Below are positions 18,135 to 26,504 of a stretch of 37,462 nucleotides of DNA, piece after piece. Below the pieces are notes generated by a model. It made no database searches and was not told where the DNA came from. It saw nothing but the letters and a program-made list of their open reading frames with translations. Source of the DNA: Streptomyces viridochromogenes DSM 40736 (GTDB lineage Bacteria; Actinomycetota; Actinomycetes; Streptomycetales; Streptomycetaceae); the NCBI RefSeq assembly GCF_000158955.1, contig NZ_GG657757.1, forward strand, positions 1,582,286-1,619,747. Reading direction: 5' to 3'. The translations under genes and the position numbers were made by a program. How positions within the stretch are numbered: the first letter of the stretch is position 1; each line of letters opens with the position of its first letter.

Positions 18135-18863
18135 ATGACGATGTGCTGGTACGAGGGGCCGCTGGCCGCCTTCGACACGGAGACGACGGGCGTGGACGTC
18201 GAGACCGACCGGATCGTGTCGGCCGCCGTCGTCGTCCAGGACGCCCCGGGCGTCCGGCCGCGGGTCAGCCGCTGGCTGGTGAACCCGGGGGTGCCGGTGC
18301 CCGCCGAGGCGACGGCGGTGCACGGACTGACGGAGGAACACCTGCAGCGCAACGGGCGGTGGCCGGCGCCGGTGGTGTACGAGATAGCGGAGACGCTGGC
18401 CGAGCAGGCCCACGCCGGCCGCCCGGTCGTGGTGATGAACGCGCCGTTCGACCTGACGCTGCTCGACCGGGAGTTGCGGCGTCATCGCGCCTCGGCGCTG
18501 GGCCGCTGGTTCGAGTCGGCGCCGCTGTGGGTGCTCGACCCGAGGGTGCTGGACAAGCATCTGGACCGGTACCGCAAGGGCCGCCGCACCCTGACGGACC
18601 TGTGCGCGCACTACGGCGTCGCCCTGGAGGGCGCGCACGACGCGGCGGCCGACGCGATGGCGGCGCTGGAGGTCACCCGGGCGGTGGGCCGCCGTTTCGC
18701 GTCCCGGCTGGAGCGGCTCGCACCCGGTGAGCTGCACACGCTCCAGGCGGTGTGGCACGCGGCGCAGGCCCGGGGCCTCCAGGCGTGGTTCGCGCGCAGC
18801 GGCGTGGAGGAGACGGTCGACCCGGCCTGGCCGCTGCGTCCGGACCTGCCGGCGGCGGCCTGA
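18135..18863 (+). CDS. DnaQ-type 3'-5' exonuclease (DEDDh family)
   Basis: The protein is 242 aa from ATG 18135 (MTMCWYEGPL); a GTG at 18129 is also possible, and AGGGG lies upstream of both. All exonuclease motifs are present: Exo I FDTETTGVD (Asp14, Glu16), HGLTEEHL, Exo II NAPFDLTLLDREL, and Exo III HDAAADAMAALE with the DEDDh histidine. The family removes nucleotides from 3' ends, as in polymerase III epsilon or stand-alone repair and RNA exonucleases. With no polymerase domain or BRCT it is a stand-alone enzyme. It faces away from the DUF4365 gene; the next element is the tRNA-Val terminator. Confidence 0.88.
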   Translation: MTMCWYEGPLAAFDTETTGVDVETDRIVSAAVVVQDAPGVRPRVSRWLVNPGVPVPAEATAVHGLTEEHLQRNGRWPAPVVYEIAETLAEQAHAGRPVVVMNAPFDLTLLDRELRRHRASALGRWFESAPLWVLDPRVLDKHLDRYRKGRRTLTDLCAHYGVALEGAHDAAADAMAALEVTRAVGRRFASRLERLAPGELHTLQAVWHAAQARGLQAWFARSGVEETVDPAWPLRPDLPAAA

Positions 18864-18881
18864 GCACCTGGTCCGGGTGTG

Positions 18882-18910
18882 AAAAAACCGGTCCGTCTGA
18901 GACGGACCGG
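18882..18910 (-). terminator. Rho-independent terminator of tRNA-Val(CAC) copy 1
   Basis: A perfect 10-bp stem (CCGGTCCGTC / GACGGACCGG) with a 3-nt loop is followed on the minus strand by six T residues (18882-18887). It lies 10 nt after the tRNA 3' end. The same hairpin also lies 24 nt after the stop of the convergent exonuclease gene. Confidence 0.92.
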
Positions 18911-18920
18911 CTGTTTCCGG

Positions 18921-18992
18921 TGGGCGATACTGGGTTCGAACCAGTGACCTCTTCGGTGTGAACGAAGCGCTCTCCCACTGAGCTAATCGCCC
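18921..18992 (-). tRNA. tRNA-Val (anticodon CAC), copy 1
   Basis: The 72-nt cloverleaf has acceptor GGGCGAT/ATCGCCC, D arm GCTCAGTGGGAGAGC, anticodon stem CTTCG/CGAAG with loop TTCACAC (anticodon CAC, reads GUG), and T arm CTGGTTCGAACCCAG. The discriminator is A, and CCA is not encoded. It is identical to the copy at 29182. Confidence 0.97.
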
Positions 18993-19005
18993 GGGAACGC
19001 ACTGA

Positions 19006-19035
19006 ACCATACAGGTCCCGGCACGCTTCCTTCAA
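19006..19035 (-). promoter_or_regulatory. Promoter of tRNA-Val(CAC) copy 1
   Basis: On the minus strand TTGAAG (19035-19030) and TATGGT (19011-19006) are 18 nt apart, close to the housekeeping consensus. The expected start lies a few bases before the tRNA. The -35 overlaps the stop codon of the SRPBCC gene. Confidence 0.6.
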
Positions 19036-19478
19036 ACCGCTTCGAGGTGCCTGGCCAGTCCGCGCGCTCCCGCCCGCATCATCAGCCGGTGATTGGCCCG
19101 GAAGACGGGCCGGCACGGCACCGCGAGCCGCCGCAGCAACGGCTTGCGGACGTCGACGACCTGGTCGTACCGCGCGAGCGTGCCCGTCCCGAGCGGTGTG
19201 ACCGTCCAGCGCGCACAGCCCTCGATGTCCCCGGACATCGCGAGTTCCAGCACACCGGCTTGCGGATCGCGCCGCACCTCCCGTGCGGTGAAGGTCATGT
19301 CGTACGGCAGGAGGGAGCGGATCCGGATCACCCCGGTCGTGTCGTCGAGCCTGGTCACCTCCCGGACCTGGCGCCACCACCGGGGGTAGCCCTCGGCGTT
19401 TTCCAGCGCCGCGTACACGGTGGCGGGCGGGGCGGGCAGGGTCCACAGACTGCGGAAGCGGTAGTGGTTCCAGTCCAT
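19032..19478 (-). CDS. SRPBCC-superfamily protein
   Basis: The protein is 148 aa from ATG 19478 (MDWNHYRFRSLW). It has the START/Bet v1-like pattern: an opening strand with LPAPPATVYAALENAEGYPRWWRQVREVTRLDD, central strands DTTGVIRIRSLLPYDMTFTAREV, WTVTPLGTGTLARYDQVVDV, and a long C-terminal helix (HRLMMRAGARGLARHLEAV). Such proteins have a hydrophobic cavity and act as polyketide cyclases, lipid binders or ATPase activators. No cyclase-specific residues can be claimed. It is transcribed away from the large membrane protein gene, sharing a 97-bp promoter region with two CTGAGTA repeats near 19511 and 19524. Confidence 0.8.
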   Translation of the reverse strand: MDWNHYRFRSLWTLPAPPATVYAALENAEGYPRWWRQVREVTRLDDTTGVIRIRSLLPYDMTFTAREVRRDPQAGVLELAMSGDIEGCARWTVTPLGTGTLARYDQVVDVRKPLLRRLAVPCRPVFRANHRLMMRAGARGLARHLEAV

Positions 19479-19575
19479 GACGGCAGTCTGCCCCCTGGCC
19501 GTGGGGACGGTCTGAGTACGCGCCTGAGTATCCGCACTCATGCCGTACGAGGTGACGCGCACCACACTGCGAGGC

Positions 19576-21960
19576 ATGACGCACCTTCCGCCCCCGGCCG
19601 AGGAGTTGCTGCTCCTCGACGCCGAACTCCGGCAACTGGAGGCCCGGCGCACCCAGTTGCTGGCCCGTCGCGCCTGGCTGGTCGCGGCCCTGCACCAGCC
19701 GCAGCCGCAGCCGCAACCAGGGCCGCAAGGGCCGCCCACCGCACCGCCCCGTCCGGAGACCGCCGCGCCCAGTGTGCAGAACGTGCTCCTGGTCCTCGGT
19801 GGTGTCCTGCTCACCTTGGCCGCCGCGGTGTTCACGCTGGTCAGCTGGGGCCACCTGGGGATCACCGGGCGGGCACTGGTGCTCGGCGCGGTCACGCTGG
19901 CCGCACTCGCCGCACCGGTGCTGTCGCTGAAGCGGGGGCTGCGGTCGACGGCCGAGTCCGTGGCGGGGCTCGGGCTGGCGCTGACCCTTCTGGACGCCTA
20001 CGCGCTGCACGCGGCCGCCCTGTCCGGGACGGACGGCACCGGGTACGCGGCGGTCGCGTCGGCGGTGCTGGCGGCGGGCTGGTCGGCGTACGGTCTGCTG
20101 CCGGCCACGGCCGCGCTGCGGCTGCCTCTCCCCTGCGCCCTGGCGGCGGCCCAGTTCCCGCTGCTGCTGTGGGCCCTGGCCGGTGACTCCGGCCCGTACG
20201 TGATCACGGCCGCGCTGCTGGTGACGGCCGGGCTCGACGCGGCGGTGGCGCTGCGCGTGACGAACGGGTCCGTGCGGATCACGGCCCTGGTGGGCGCGTA
20301 CGCCATGGGCGGCTCGGGTGTCCTGGCCGCCGGCTGGCTGTCCCTGGCGGCGGGCGGCCCGGGCGCGGCCTCTCGCGCCGGAGCCCTCCTTCTGTTCGCG
20401 GCGGGGATCGCGCTCACCGCGGCCTGGCAGACGCCGGGCGAGAAGCACCCCCTCGGCCTCACGATCACCTCGGGGCTGCTCGCGGTCGCCGCGCTCGGCG
20501 CAGTGGCCCGGTCCTGGCTGCCGGGGGCCTGGACGGTTCCGGCCCATCTGGTCTTCGGCATCGCCCTGTTGGCGGCGGTGCGCGCCGGGCGGCTGCCCGC
20601 CCCGGTGCGGGCGGGCTTCGCCTGGGCCTGCGGTGCCGTACAGGCGCTGGCCGTGCTGTGGACGCTGCCCGTCGTCGCGGTGGCGGTGCTGGGGCCGGCC
20701 GGCTGGCTGGGCCGGGTGTGGAGTGGTGCGCCGGTGGACGCGCGTGCCGCGGTGACCGTCGAGGTCCCCTGGCCGCCGGACGTGGCGGGAGTTCCCGTGG
20801 TGCTGGTGGCCGTCGCGGCGGTGCTCGCCCTGGCGGTCCGTGCGCCGACGTGGCGTGCGCGGGCCCGGATCGGCGCGCTCGGCCTGGTGTCGGCCACGGC
20901 GCTGATCCTTCCGGCGGTCCTCGAGATCCCGTACGTCGCGGGGATGCTGGTTCCGGGAGGGCTGACCGCCGCCGCTCTGTACGTGTGCCGGGCCACGGTG
21001 TCCGACGTGCGACGGCTCGCCGCGCTCGTCCTCGCCCTGGTCGCCTCGGTCAGTCTTGCGCTGACGTCCCTCGCCTCGCAGAGCGCGACCCCTCGTCACG
21101 CTGTCGGCGCTGGTCGCGGATGTTCGCGACGGCGTCGTGGCGGGCGCGCCTTCGCCGCCGTCACGGCCCCGGCCGCCCTGGTGTACGCCGCCGCCCTGGC
21201 CGCTGCGACGGGGGCCGCCGCGGACTGGCCGCCGGCCCGCGTCGCCCTGCTGGTCCTGGCCGTCCCCGCTGCCGCCGCCCTGCTCGCGGCGCGTCTCGGG
21301 GAGTCCCGGGCGACGGTGCCGGTCGAGGTCACGGGAGCCGCCGCCGGCCTGCTCGCCGTGGGCCTCGCCGTCACCGATCCGCCGATGCTCGCCCTGGTGC
21401 TGGCCCTGTGCGGGGTGATCGCCGCGGGCACGGCGGTGCGCCCCGGCCGCCGGCCCGTCGGTTACGCGGCCACGGCCCTGTTCGTGCTGGCGGCCTGGGT
21501 ACGCCTGGCCGCCTGGGACGTCGGCACGCCCGAGGCGTACACGCTGCCGGTGACCCTGCCTGCGCTGCTGGTCGGCGTGGCGCGGCGGCGTCACGATCCG
21601 CGGGCCTCGTCCTGGACGGCGTACGGCCCCGGCCTCGCGGCCACCCTCGTGCCGAGTCTGGTCGCGGCCTGGGCCGACCCCAACTGGACGCGCCCGCTGC
21701 TGCTGGGCACGGCCGCGCTGCTGGTGACCCTGCTGGGAGCCCGGCACCACCTCCAGGCCCCGCTGGTGCTCGGCGGGTCGGTGCTGGCCCTGGTCACGCT
21801 GCACGAACTCGCCCCGTACGTCGTGCAGGTGACCGGGGCACTCCCCCGCTGGGCGCCGCCCGCCCTCGCCGGGCTCCTGCTGCTCGCACTCGGGGCGACG
21901 TACGAGCAGCGGATCCGGGACGTCCGCAGGGTGCGGGAGGTCCTGGGGCGGATGAACTAG
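19576..21960 (+). CDS. Large polytopic membrane protein (SCO7613-like)
   Basis: The protein is about 794 aa from ATG 19576 (MTHLPPPAEELLLL); an ATG at 19540 is in frame. It opens with a short helical segment (ELLLLDAELRQLEARRTQLL) and a PQPQPQPGPQG linker, followed by around twenty hydrophobic segments to the C-terminus. The first pair, VLLVLGGVLLTLAAAVFTLV and the RALVLGAVTLAALAAPV region, resembles actinobacterial membrane proteins named after the SCO7613 C-terminal domain (recognised by eye). At 21088-21150 the frame is displaced: the reading here (PRHAVGAGRGCSRRRRGGR) has poor third positions, whereas one base over LVTLSALVADVRDGVVAG reads well. This points to a +1/-1 indel pair. Function unknown. 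Confidence 0.75.
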   Translation: MTHLPPPAEELLLLDAELRQLEARRTQLLARRAWLVAALHQPQPQPQPGPQGPPTAPPRPETAAPSVQNVLLVLGGVLLTLAAAVFTLVSWGHLGITGRALVLGAVTLAALAAPVLSLKRGLRSTAESVAGLGLALTLLDAYALHAAALSGTDGTGYAAVASAVLAAGWSAYGLLPATAALRLPLPCALAAAQFPLLLWALAGDSGPYVITAALLVTAGLDAAVALRVTNGSVRITALVGAYAMGGSGVLAAGWLSLAAGGPGAASRAGALLLFAAGIALTAAWQTPGEKHPLGLTITSGLLAVAALGAVARSWLPGAWTVPAHLVFGIALLAAVRAGRLPAPVRAGFAWACGAVQALAVLWTLPVVAVAVLGPAGWLGRVWSGAPVDARAAVTVEVPWPPDVAGVPVVLVAVAAVLALAVRAPTWRARARIGALGLVSATALILPAVLEIPYVAGMLVPGGLTAAALYVCRATVSDVRRLAALVLALVASVSLALTSLASQSATPRHAVGAGRGCSRRRRGGRAFAAVTAPAALVYAAALAAATGAAADWPPARVALLVLAVPAAAALLAARLGESRATVPVEVTGAAAGLLAVGLAVTDPPMLALVLALCGVIAAGTAVRPGRRPVGYAATALFVLAAWVRLAAWDVGTPEAYTLPVTLPALLVGVARRRHDPRASSWTAYGPGLAATLVPSLVAAWADPNWTRPLLLGTAALLVTLLGARHHLQAPLVLGGSVLALVTLHELAPYVVQVTGALPRWAPPALAGLLLLALGATYEQRIRDVRRVREVLGRMN

Positions 21961-22013
21961 TGCCGCGGCAGGCACCGTTTGCCCGCCGAGGAGCGGCGTC
22001 CGGTGCGTGCTCC

Positions 22014-22046
22014 GGGGGTACCCCCTGCTCGAAGAGCTTGGGGGAG
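22014..22046. repeat. Short interspersed palindromic repeat, copy 2
   Basis: GGGGGTACCCCCTGCTCGAA is followed by GAGCTTGGGGGAG. The CCCCC/GGGGG arms enclose GCTC-GAA-GAGC. It is the reverse-complement orientation of the 13377 copy and lies just after the membrane protein stop in a convergent gap. Confidence 0.75.
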
Positions 22047-22103
22047 TGCCGGCCGGACGTCCTCGTACGGGACGTACTCGGGCTTTCGGCCGGTGCGGCG
22101 AGT

Positions 22104-22136
22104 GGGGGTGCCCCCTGCTCGAAGAGCTCGGGGGAG
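22104..22136. repeat. Short interspersed palindromic repeat, copy 3
   Basis: GGGGGTGCCCCCTGCTCGAA is followed by GAGCTCGGGGGAG, 90 nt from copy 2 and in the same orientation. Flanking similarity (CGGTGCG before, GTGCCGG after) suggests a local duplication. It precedes the stop of the convergent lyase gene. Confidence 0.75.
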
Positions 22137-22190
22137 CGTGCCGGGCGTCGCGACGCGGCGAACGTCGCCTGTCGGGGCACCAGCCGCAGG

Positions 22191-24932
22191 TCAGGGCATC
22201 TTGTCCCCGACCAGCGCCAGGTTCTGGATGGCGGCCAGCCCGTACAGCGCCGTGGCGTTGGTGGACACCCAGGCGGCCTCGCTGCCGGTGACCAGGCCGG
22301 CCGGGCCCTCGATCTTCTTCGTGGACCAGTCGGTGGTCTCCTTGTAGTCCCAGGTGTCGGCGCTGTTGTAGAACTGGCGCCACGCCCGGGCGGCCAGCTT
22401 CTCGTCGCCCGTCCGGGCCGCCGCGTAGGCGTCCTGCCGGGAGTGGCCCTGGAAGAGCAGCAGGGAACCGAAGTCGGAGCCGTAGCGGGCCTTCTGCTCG
22501 GCCTTGGTGGCGTTGAAGTAGCGGCAGTAGTCGAGCCACGCCTCCTTGAACTTCGGCATGTCGATCTGGTCGATGAGCTCCGCGCAGAGCTCCACCAGGC
22601 CGAACATGGCCGACAGGTGAGAGACGCCGACCTTGGGTTCCTTGTCCACGGCGAACCTGCCGGTGTCGAGGTCGTAGAGCGCGCTGCCCTGGACGAAGCC
22701 GTTGGGCTGGGCGGCGATGGTCTCCATGGTGGACAGGACCCTGGCCTTCGCCTTCTCCCACTTGGGGCCGCGCCGCTCCCACTCGGTGAGCCAGGCGGAG
22801 ACCAGACCGCTCCAGTCGGTGCCGAAGCCGATGGACAGGGCGTTGCGGTCGGGGGTGTAGGGCTCGGTGCGGATCTTGCGGATGGGGTCGAGGACGAGGA
22901 ACGTCTCGTCGGAGTCGACGTTCGCGTGCATGAGGTCGCCGACGCGTTCGTCCGCCGTGAGGAAGTAGTAGTAGCGGCGGTAGGTGGTGTTGGCGATGCG
23001 CTGCTGCTTGGCGCTGTCGGCGTAGTGCTGGACGCCGTGCCGGGTGCCGAGGCCGGCCCACTTGCCGAGGTGGTAGACGTCGACCTCGCCGGTGTGCCGG
23101 GTCATGGCCTCGGCGAACCGGAAGATGTCGGCGCGTCCGGAGCGCATGTAGGCGAACCAGAGCCACAGGTCGGGCGAGAGCTCGGAGTTGTCCCAGGCGT
23201 AGCCGCCGACGTCGTAGCACCACTGGTGGCGGCTGGGGTCGTAGCTGTGCATGATGTCGCCGTAGTCCCAGAAGCCGTACCAGCGGCGCTGCTCCACCTG
23301 GTCCTTGTAGTAGGTGAAGAGGAAGTCGAGGTGGTCCTCGATCTTCGCCTTGGCGCTGGTGGAACGGTCGGGCTCGGAGAAGAGCTTGCCGAAGACACCC
23401 GCCTTGACGAGCTGCTTGGGCGGTGCGGCGAGCTGCGGGGGCGTCCTGACGGCCGCGACCTGCTCGGCCATCCGCTCGGCGCCGGGCGTGGACTCGTGGG
23501 CCCAGAAGAGGAGTTCGCTGGTGCGGGCGATGCCGTAGGGGGTGCCGAAGCCGGGCTCGTAGTCCTCGTAGGTGATGTTGAGGCCTTCGAGCTGCTCGGG
23601 GTAGGTGTCCTGGCCCATGCCGTCGTGGTAGAAGCGCAGGTCCATGGGCTGCGCCTCGGGCGACCAGAGCCAGAGGGTGACCTCTGCGGTGTCGGTCTGG
23701 GCGTCGCGGATGTCGAGCTGGGCGGGGAACTTCTCCCAGAAGTCCCTGAGGCCGAAGGCGAAGCCGCCGCTCGCGCCGCCGACGTAGCCGAAGCCGCTCG
23801 CCCTGCGGCCACCGCCCGCGCCGATCCAGCCGTGTCCCTTCTTGGTGCGCTTGCGGACCGTGAAGCCGTCGGCGGAGAGCTGGGAGAGGGTGTAGTCGCC
23901 CCACTCGGGGATGTACTGGAGGCGGGTGGTGACCCGCTGGTCCCAGGTGGCCGGGTCGGGCAGCTTCTCGCCTTCGAACTGGGCGGTGCGTACGGCCGCC
24001 CCGGGGTCGCGGCGCAGTCCGGTGATGCCCTTGACGGCCTCGCGGAGCAGGCCTGTGCCGTCGCCGCCGATGCGGATGTGCCGGTCGTACGCCTTGTCCC
24101 GCATCGGCACCTGGAAGCGCACACCGAGGCCGCGGACGAAGTCGCCGCTCGCCTTCGCGGGCTCCTGGGTGCCGTCGAAGGTGAGGGTGTGGACCATGCG
24201 GAAGGAGTCGGCGCCGGCGTAGAAGTAGAGCCGGATCGAGAAGGGCAGCCAGCTGCGGCCGCCCTTGCGGTGCTTGCCGTCGACGCGGACGACCGCGCGG
24301 ATGGGGCCCTCCTGCTCGACGGTGACCTTGGAGACGGCACCGTCGAAGCGCTCGGTCTTCACCGCGCCCTGGTCCTCGTCCTCGATCTCGGGCTGGCGGA
24401 TCAGCACGAGGCGGCCGTTCTTCGCGATCTCCGTCGAGCCCCGGCTGACCGACTTGACGATCGTCGAACCGGACGTGCCGATCTTGGCGGTGATGACGCC
24501 GGTCGAGATGTCGATGGTGCCGCCGCTCTTGTCGACGGTGACCTTCTTCTCGGGGGCGGCGGGCGTCCCGGCCTTGAGGGTGAGTGTGCCGTCACCCGAA
24601 CCGACCGCGTGCGCGGTCCACTTGAGAGAGCCGTCGGGCCAGTAGGCGATCGGCCACGACTGCACGGGGACGGCCTTGCCGCCCGCGTCCGTCAGCGCGA
24701 AGGTCTGCTCCTTCTGGTAGGCGCCCTTGGGCCAGGGGACGCCGACGGTGGAGCCGGGGGCGGCGCCGAGGCCGCCGTCCTCCAGCCAGTCGAGGGTCAC
24801 CGGGTCGGGCTCGGCGGTCTCGGCCACGGGGGCGGCCTGCGCGTCCTGCGCCCCCAGCGCCCAGCTGAACTGGGCGGCGGCTCCGGCGACGGCGGCCGCC
24901 TTGAGCAGGGACCTGCGGGGGATGGGAGACAT
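22191..24932 (-). CDS. Secreted exo-rhamnogalacturonan lyase-like protein (PL26 / PcRGLX-YetA family)
   Basis: The protein is 913 aa from ATG 24932, with AGGAAAGG upstream. It has a Tat signal (PIPRRSLLKAAAVAG, cleavage near AQAAP). The N-terminal beta domain holds VPWPKGAYQKEQTFALTDAG and IAYWPDGSLKWTAHAV, the characteristic 'WPDGS-x-W' block of PcRGLX/YetA proteins. Later landmarks are SGGFAFGLRDFWEKFP, ITYEDYEPGFGTPYGIARTSE and an alpha/alpha-toroid-like C-terminal half (WYGFWDYGDIMHSYD, WCYDVGGYAWDNSELS). Family members release unsaturated disaccharides from rhamnogalacturonan-I ends. It is the last gene of the sugar ABC operon, 111 nt behind the YesL gene and with its own operator-like site. 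Family likely; activity inferred. Confidence 0.72.
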   Translation of the reverse strand: MSPIPRRSLLKAAAVAGAAAQFSWALGAQDAQAAPVAETAEPDPVTLDWLEDGGLGAAPGSTVGVPWPKGAYQKEQTFALTDAGGKAVPVQSWPIAYWPDGSLKWTAHAVGSGDGTLTLKAGTPAAPEKKVTVDKSGGTIDISTGVITAKIGTSGSTIVKSVSRGSTEIAKNGRLVLIRQPEIEDEDQGAVKTERFDGAVSKVTVEQEGPIRAVVRVDGKHRKGGRSWLPFSIRLYFYAGADSFRMVHTLTFDGTQEPAKASGDFVRGLGVRFQVPMRDKAYDRHIRIGGDGTGLLREAVKGITGLRRDPGAAVRTAQFEGEKLPDPATWDQRVTTRLQYIPEWGDYTLSQLSADGFTVRKRTKKGHGWIGAGGGRRASGFGYVGGASGGFAFGLRDFWEKFPAQLDIRDAQTDTAEVTLWLWSPEAQPMDLRFYHDGMGQDTYPEQLEGLNITYEDYEPGFGTPYGIARTSELLFWAHESTPGAERMAEQVAAVRTPPQLAAPPKQLVKAGVFGKLFSEPDRSTSAKAKIEDHLDFLFTYYKDQVEQRRWYGFWDYGDIMHSYDPSRHQWCYDVGGYAWDNSELSPDLWLWFAYMRSGRADIFRFAEAMTRHTGEVDVYHLGKWAGLGTRHGVQHYADSAKQQRIANTTYRRYYYFLTADERVGDLMHANVDSDETFLVLDPIRKIRTEPYTPDRNALSIGFGTDWSGLVSAWLTEWERRGPKWEKAKARVLSTMETIAAQPNGFVQGSALYDLDTGRFAVDKEPKVGVSHLSAMFGLVELCAELIDQIDMPKFKEAWLDYCRYFNATKAEQKARYGSDFGSLLLFQGHSRQDAYAAARTGDEKLAARAWRQFYNSADTWDYKETTDWSTKKIEGPAGLVTGSEAAWVSTNATALYGLAAIQNLALVGDKMP

Positions 24933-24959
24933 AGGGATGCTGCCTTTCCTCGTCCGTGC

Positions 24960-24973
24960 GGAAAGCACTTGCG
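24960..24973. promoter_or_regulatory. LacI-type operator-like site before the lyase gene
   Basis: GGAAAGCACTTGCG closely matches the site before the binding-protein gene (AAGCACTTGC against AAGCGCTTGC). It ends 28 nt upstream of the lyase start codon. This is a motif comparison only. Confidence 0.5.
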
Positions 24974-25043
24974 TTGGTCAGGGGCATGACACAGAGAGAG
25001 GTGCGGCGCCCGGGGCGCCGACCTGAGGTGAGGGCACCGCCGG

Positions 25044-25634
25044 TCAGCGGTGCCGGTACCGCTCCTCCACGGCGACGGCCGCCGCCGCGACGGCCCCGAG
25101 GACGGGGACCGCCAGCGGCGCGACGAACCACGCGGACAGGGCCACCACGGCCAGCCCGGCGATGATCAGGAAGGACCCGGCCGGGTCGAGGACGGTCCGG
25201 CGCCAGGCGTGCGCGAGCAGCGTCCGCCAGCGGGCGTCCGGCTCCCAGACCGCCGCCGCGCGCAGCCCCGCCACGACGAGGCCGATCAGCGCGACCAGCC
25301 CGACGGCCCCGACGAGCGGCCCACCGGGAATCCCCGCCCGGGCCGCCTGGACGTCCACCCAGACGGCCGCCGCCAGGGCCCACCCGGCGAGCCCGGCGAG
25401 CCACCCGCCGCGCAGGGCCGTACGGACGTCGGCGACGAACTCCCGCCACCCACCGCCCTCATGAGCGGTACGGCGCCGCAGATGCCGCGCACCGGCAGCG
25501 AAGGCCGCGGGGTACGTCACCACACCCAACGAGGCCACCGCGATCCACACCCCGGTCAGCAGACACTCGGCGAAGACCGCGAACCGCTCCGCGAGCACCG
25601 ACTCCCCACGTACCTTCACTCGGGTCTCGGCCAT
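25044..25634 (-). CDS. YesL-like (DUF624) membrane protein
   Basis: The protein is 196 aa from ATG 25634 (MAETRVKVRGES); a GTG at 25640 is also possible. Four to five hydrophobic segments are visible: FAECLLTGVWIAVASLGVVT, GWLAGLAGWALAAAVWV, GAVGLVALIGLVVAGLRAAA and two near the C-terminus (FLIIAGLAVVALSAWFVAPL). The overall pattern, with the WREFVADVRTALRGGW cytoplasmic loop, matches the YesL/DUF624 family (PF04854), which is typically encoded beside sugar ABC permeases. It follows the second permease with almost no gap. It is probably an accessory of the transporter, though its biochemical role is unknown for the whole family. Confidence 0.75.
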   Translation of the reverse strand: MAETRVKVRGESVLAERFAVFAECLLTGVWIAVASLGVVTYPAAFAAGARHLRRRTAHEGGGWREFVADVRTALRGGWLAGLAGWALAAAVWVDVQAARAGIPGGPLVGAVGLVALIGLVVAGLRAAAVWEPDARWRTLLAHAWRRTVLDPAGSFLIIAGLAVVALSAWFVAPLAVPVLGAVAAAAVAVEERYRHR

Positions 25635-25640
25635 GCGCAC

Positions 25641-26504
25641 TCAGCCCTTCAGCCCCGACGTGGCCATACCGTCGATCAGATACCGCTGGAAGGCCAGGAA
25701 GAAGGCGAGAACCGGGAGCAGCGCGACGAGCGACATGGCGATCATGCCGCCGTAGTCGGCCACGCCCTCCTGGTCCACGAACATCTTCAGCCCCAGGGAG
25801 ACCGTGTACTTGTCGGGCTCGTTGAGGTAGATCAGCGGACCCATGAAGTCGTTCCACGCGTTGATGAACGTGAAGATCGCACTGGTGATCAGGGCCGGAC
25901 GGCACAGCGGCAGCACGATCGACCAGTAGATGCGCAGGTGTCCGCAGCCGTCGAGCCGGGCGGCCTCGTCGAGTTCCTTGGGCAGGTTGCGCATGAACTG
26001 CATCATCAGGAAGACGAAGAACGCCTCGGTGGCCAGGTACTTCCCCAGCAGCAGCGGTGTGTAGGTGTTGATCATCTCCATGTTGCGGAACAGCACGTAC
26101 TGCGGGATGAGCAGCACGTGGTACGGCAGCAGGAGCGTGCCGATCATCAGCGTGAAGAGCAGATTGCGGCCCGCGAACCTGATCTTCGCGAAGGCGTACG
26201 CCGTCAGCGAGCAGGACAGCAGGATGCCGATCACGGAACCCACCGCGAGGGTGAGCGAGTTGAGGAAGAACGTGGAGATGGAGATGTCCGCGATGCCCTC
26301 GCCGAGCCGCGTGTAGTTCGAGGTGATCGGATCGCCCGGGAAGAGGTCCAGGCTGCCGACGACGTCCTCGCTCTTCTTGAACGAACCGCCGATGACCCAG
26401 ATCACCGGGTAGAGGATCACCGCGAGGATCAGCAGGGATCCGATGTGCCAGGCGAGGGAACCGGGCAGTCTGTGACGCGAAGTCGAGAGACCGGCGGAGC
26501 TCAT
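25641..26504 (-). CDS. Carbohydrate ABC transporter permease (MalG/YesQ type)
   Basis: The protein is 287 aa; ATG 26504 overlaps the stop of the preceding permease (TGATG). Six membrane segments start with SLLILAVILYPVIWVIGGSF. The cytoplasmic EAA loop that contacts the ATPase is EAARLDGCGHLRIYWSIVLP. The C-terminus FQRYLIDGMATSGLKG is the classic ending of MalG-like permeases. It forms the translocation channel with the 26504-27502 product. No ATPase gene is present in the operon. Confidence 0.93.
   Translation of the reverse strand: MSSAGLSTSRHRLPGSLAWHIGSLLILAVILYPVIWVIGGSFKKSEDVVGSLDLFPGDPITSNYTRLGEGIADISISTFFLNSLTLAVGSVIGILLSCSLTAYAFAKIRFAGRNLLFTLMIGTLLLPYHVLLIPQYVLFRNMEMINTYTPLLLGKYLATEAFFVFLMMQFMRNLPKELDEAARLDGCGHLRIYWSIVLPLCRPALITSAIFTFINAWNDFMGPLIYLNEPDKYTVSLGLKMFVDQEGVADYGGMIAMSLVALLPVLAFFLAFQRYLIDGMATSGLKG

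Noticed and set aside
18673..23904. Very long minus-strand open frame (1743 codons) overlapping several genes
   Set aside because: It crosses the tRNA-Val, the exonuclease and the membrane protein genes in antisense, is extremely Arg/Gly/Pro-rich, and mirrors the codon phase of real genes. It is a high-GC shadow.
20658..24989. Plus-strand open frame of 1443 codons
   Set aside because: It runs antisense to the well-supported lyase gene and across the convergent repeats; its composition is typical of a shadow frame.
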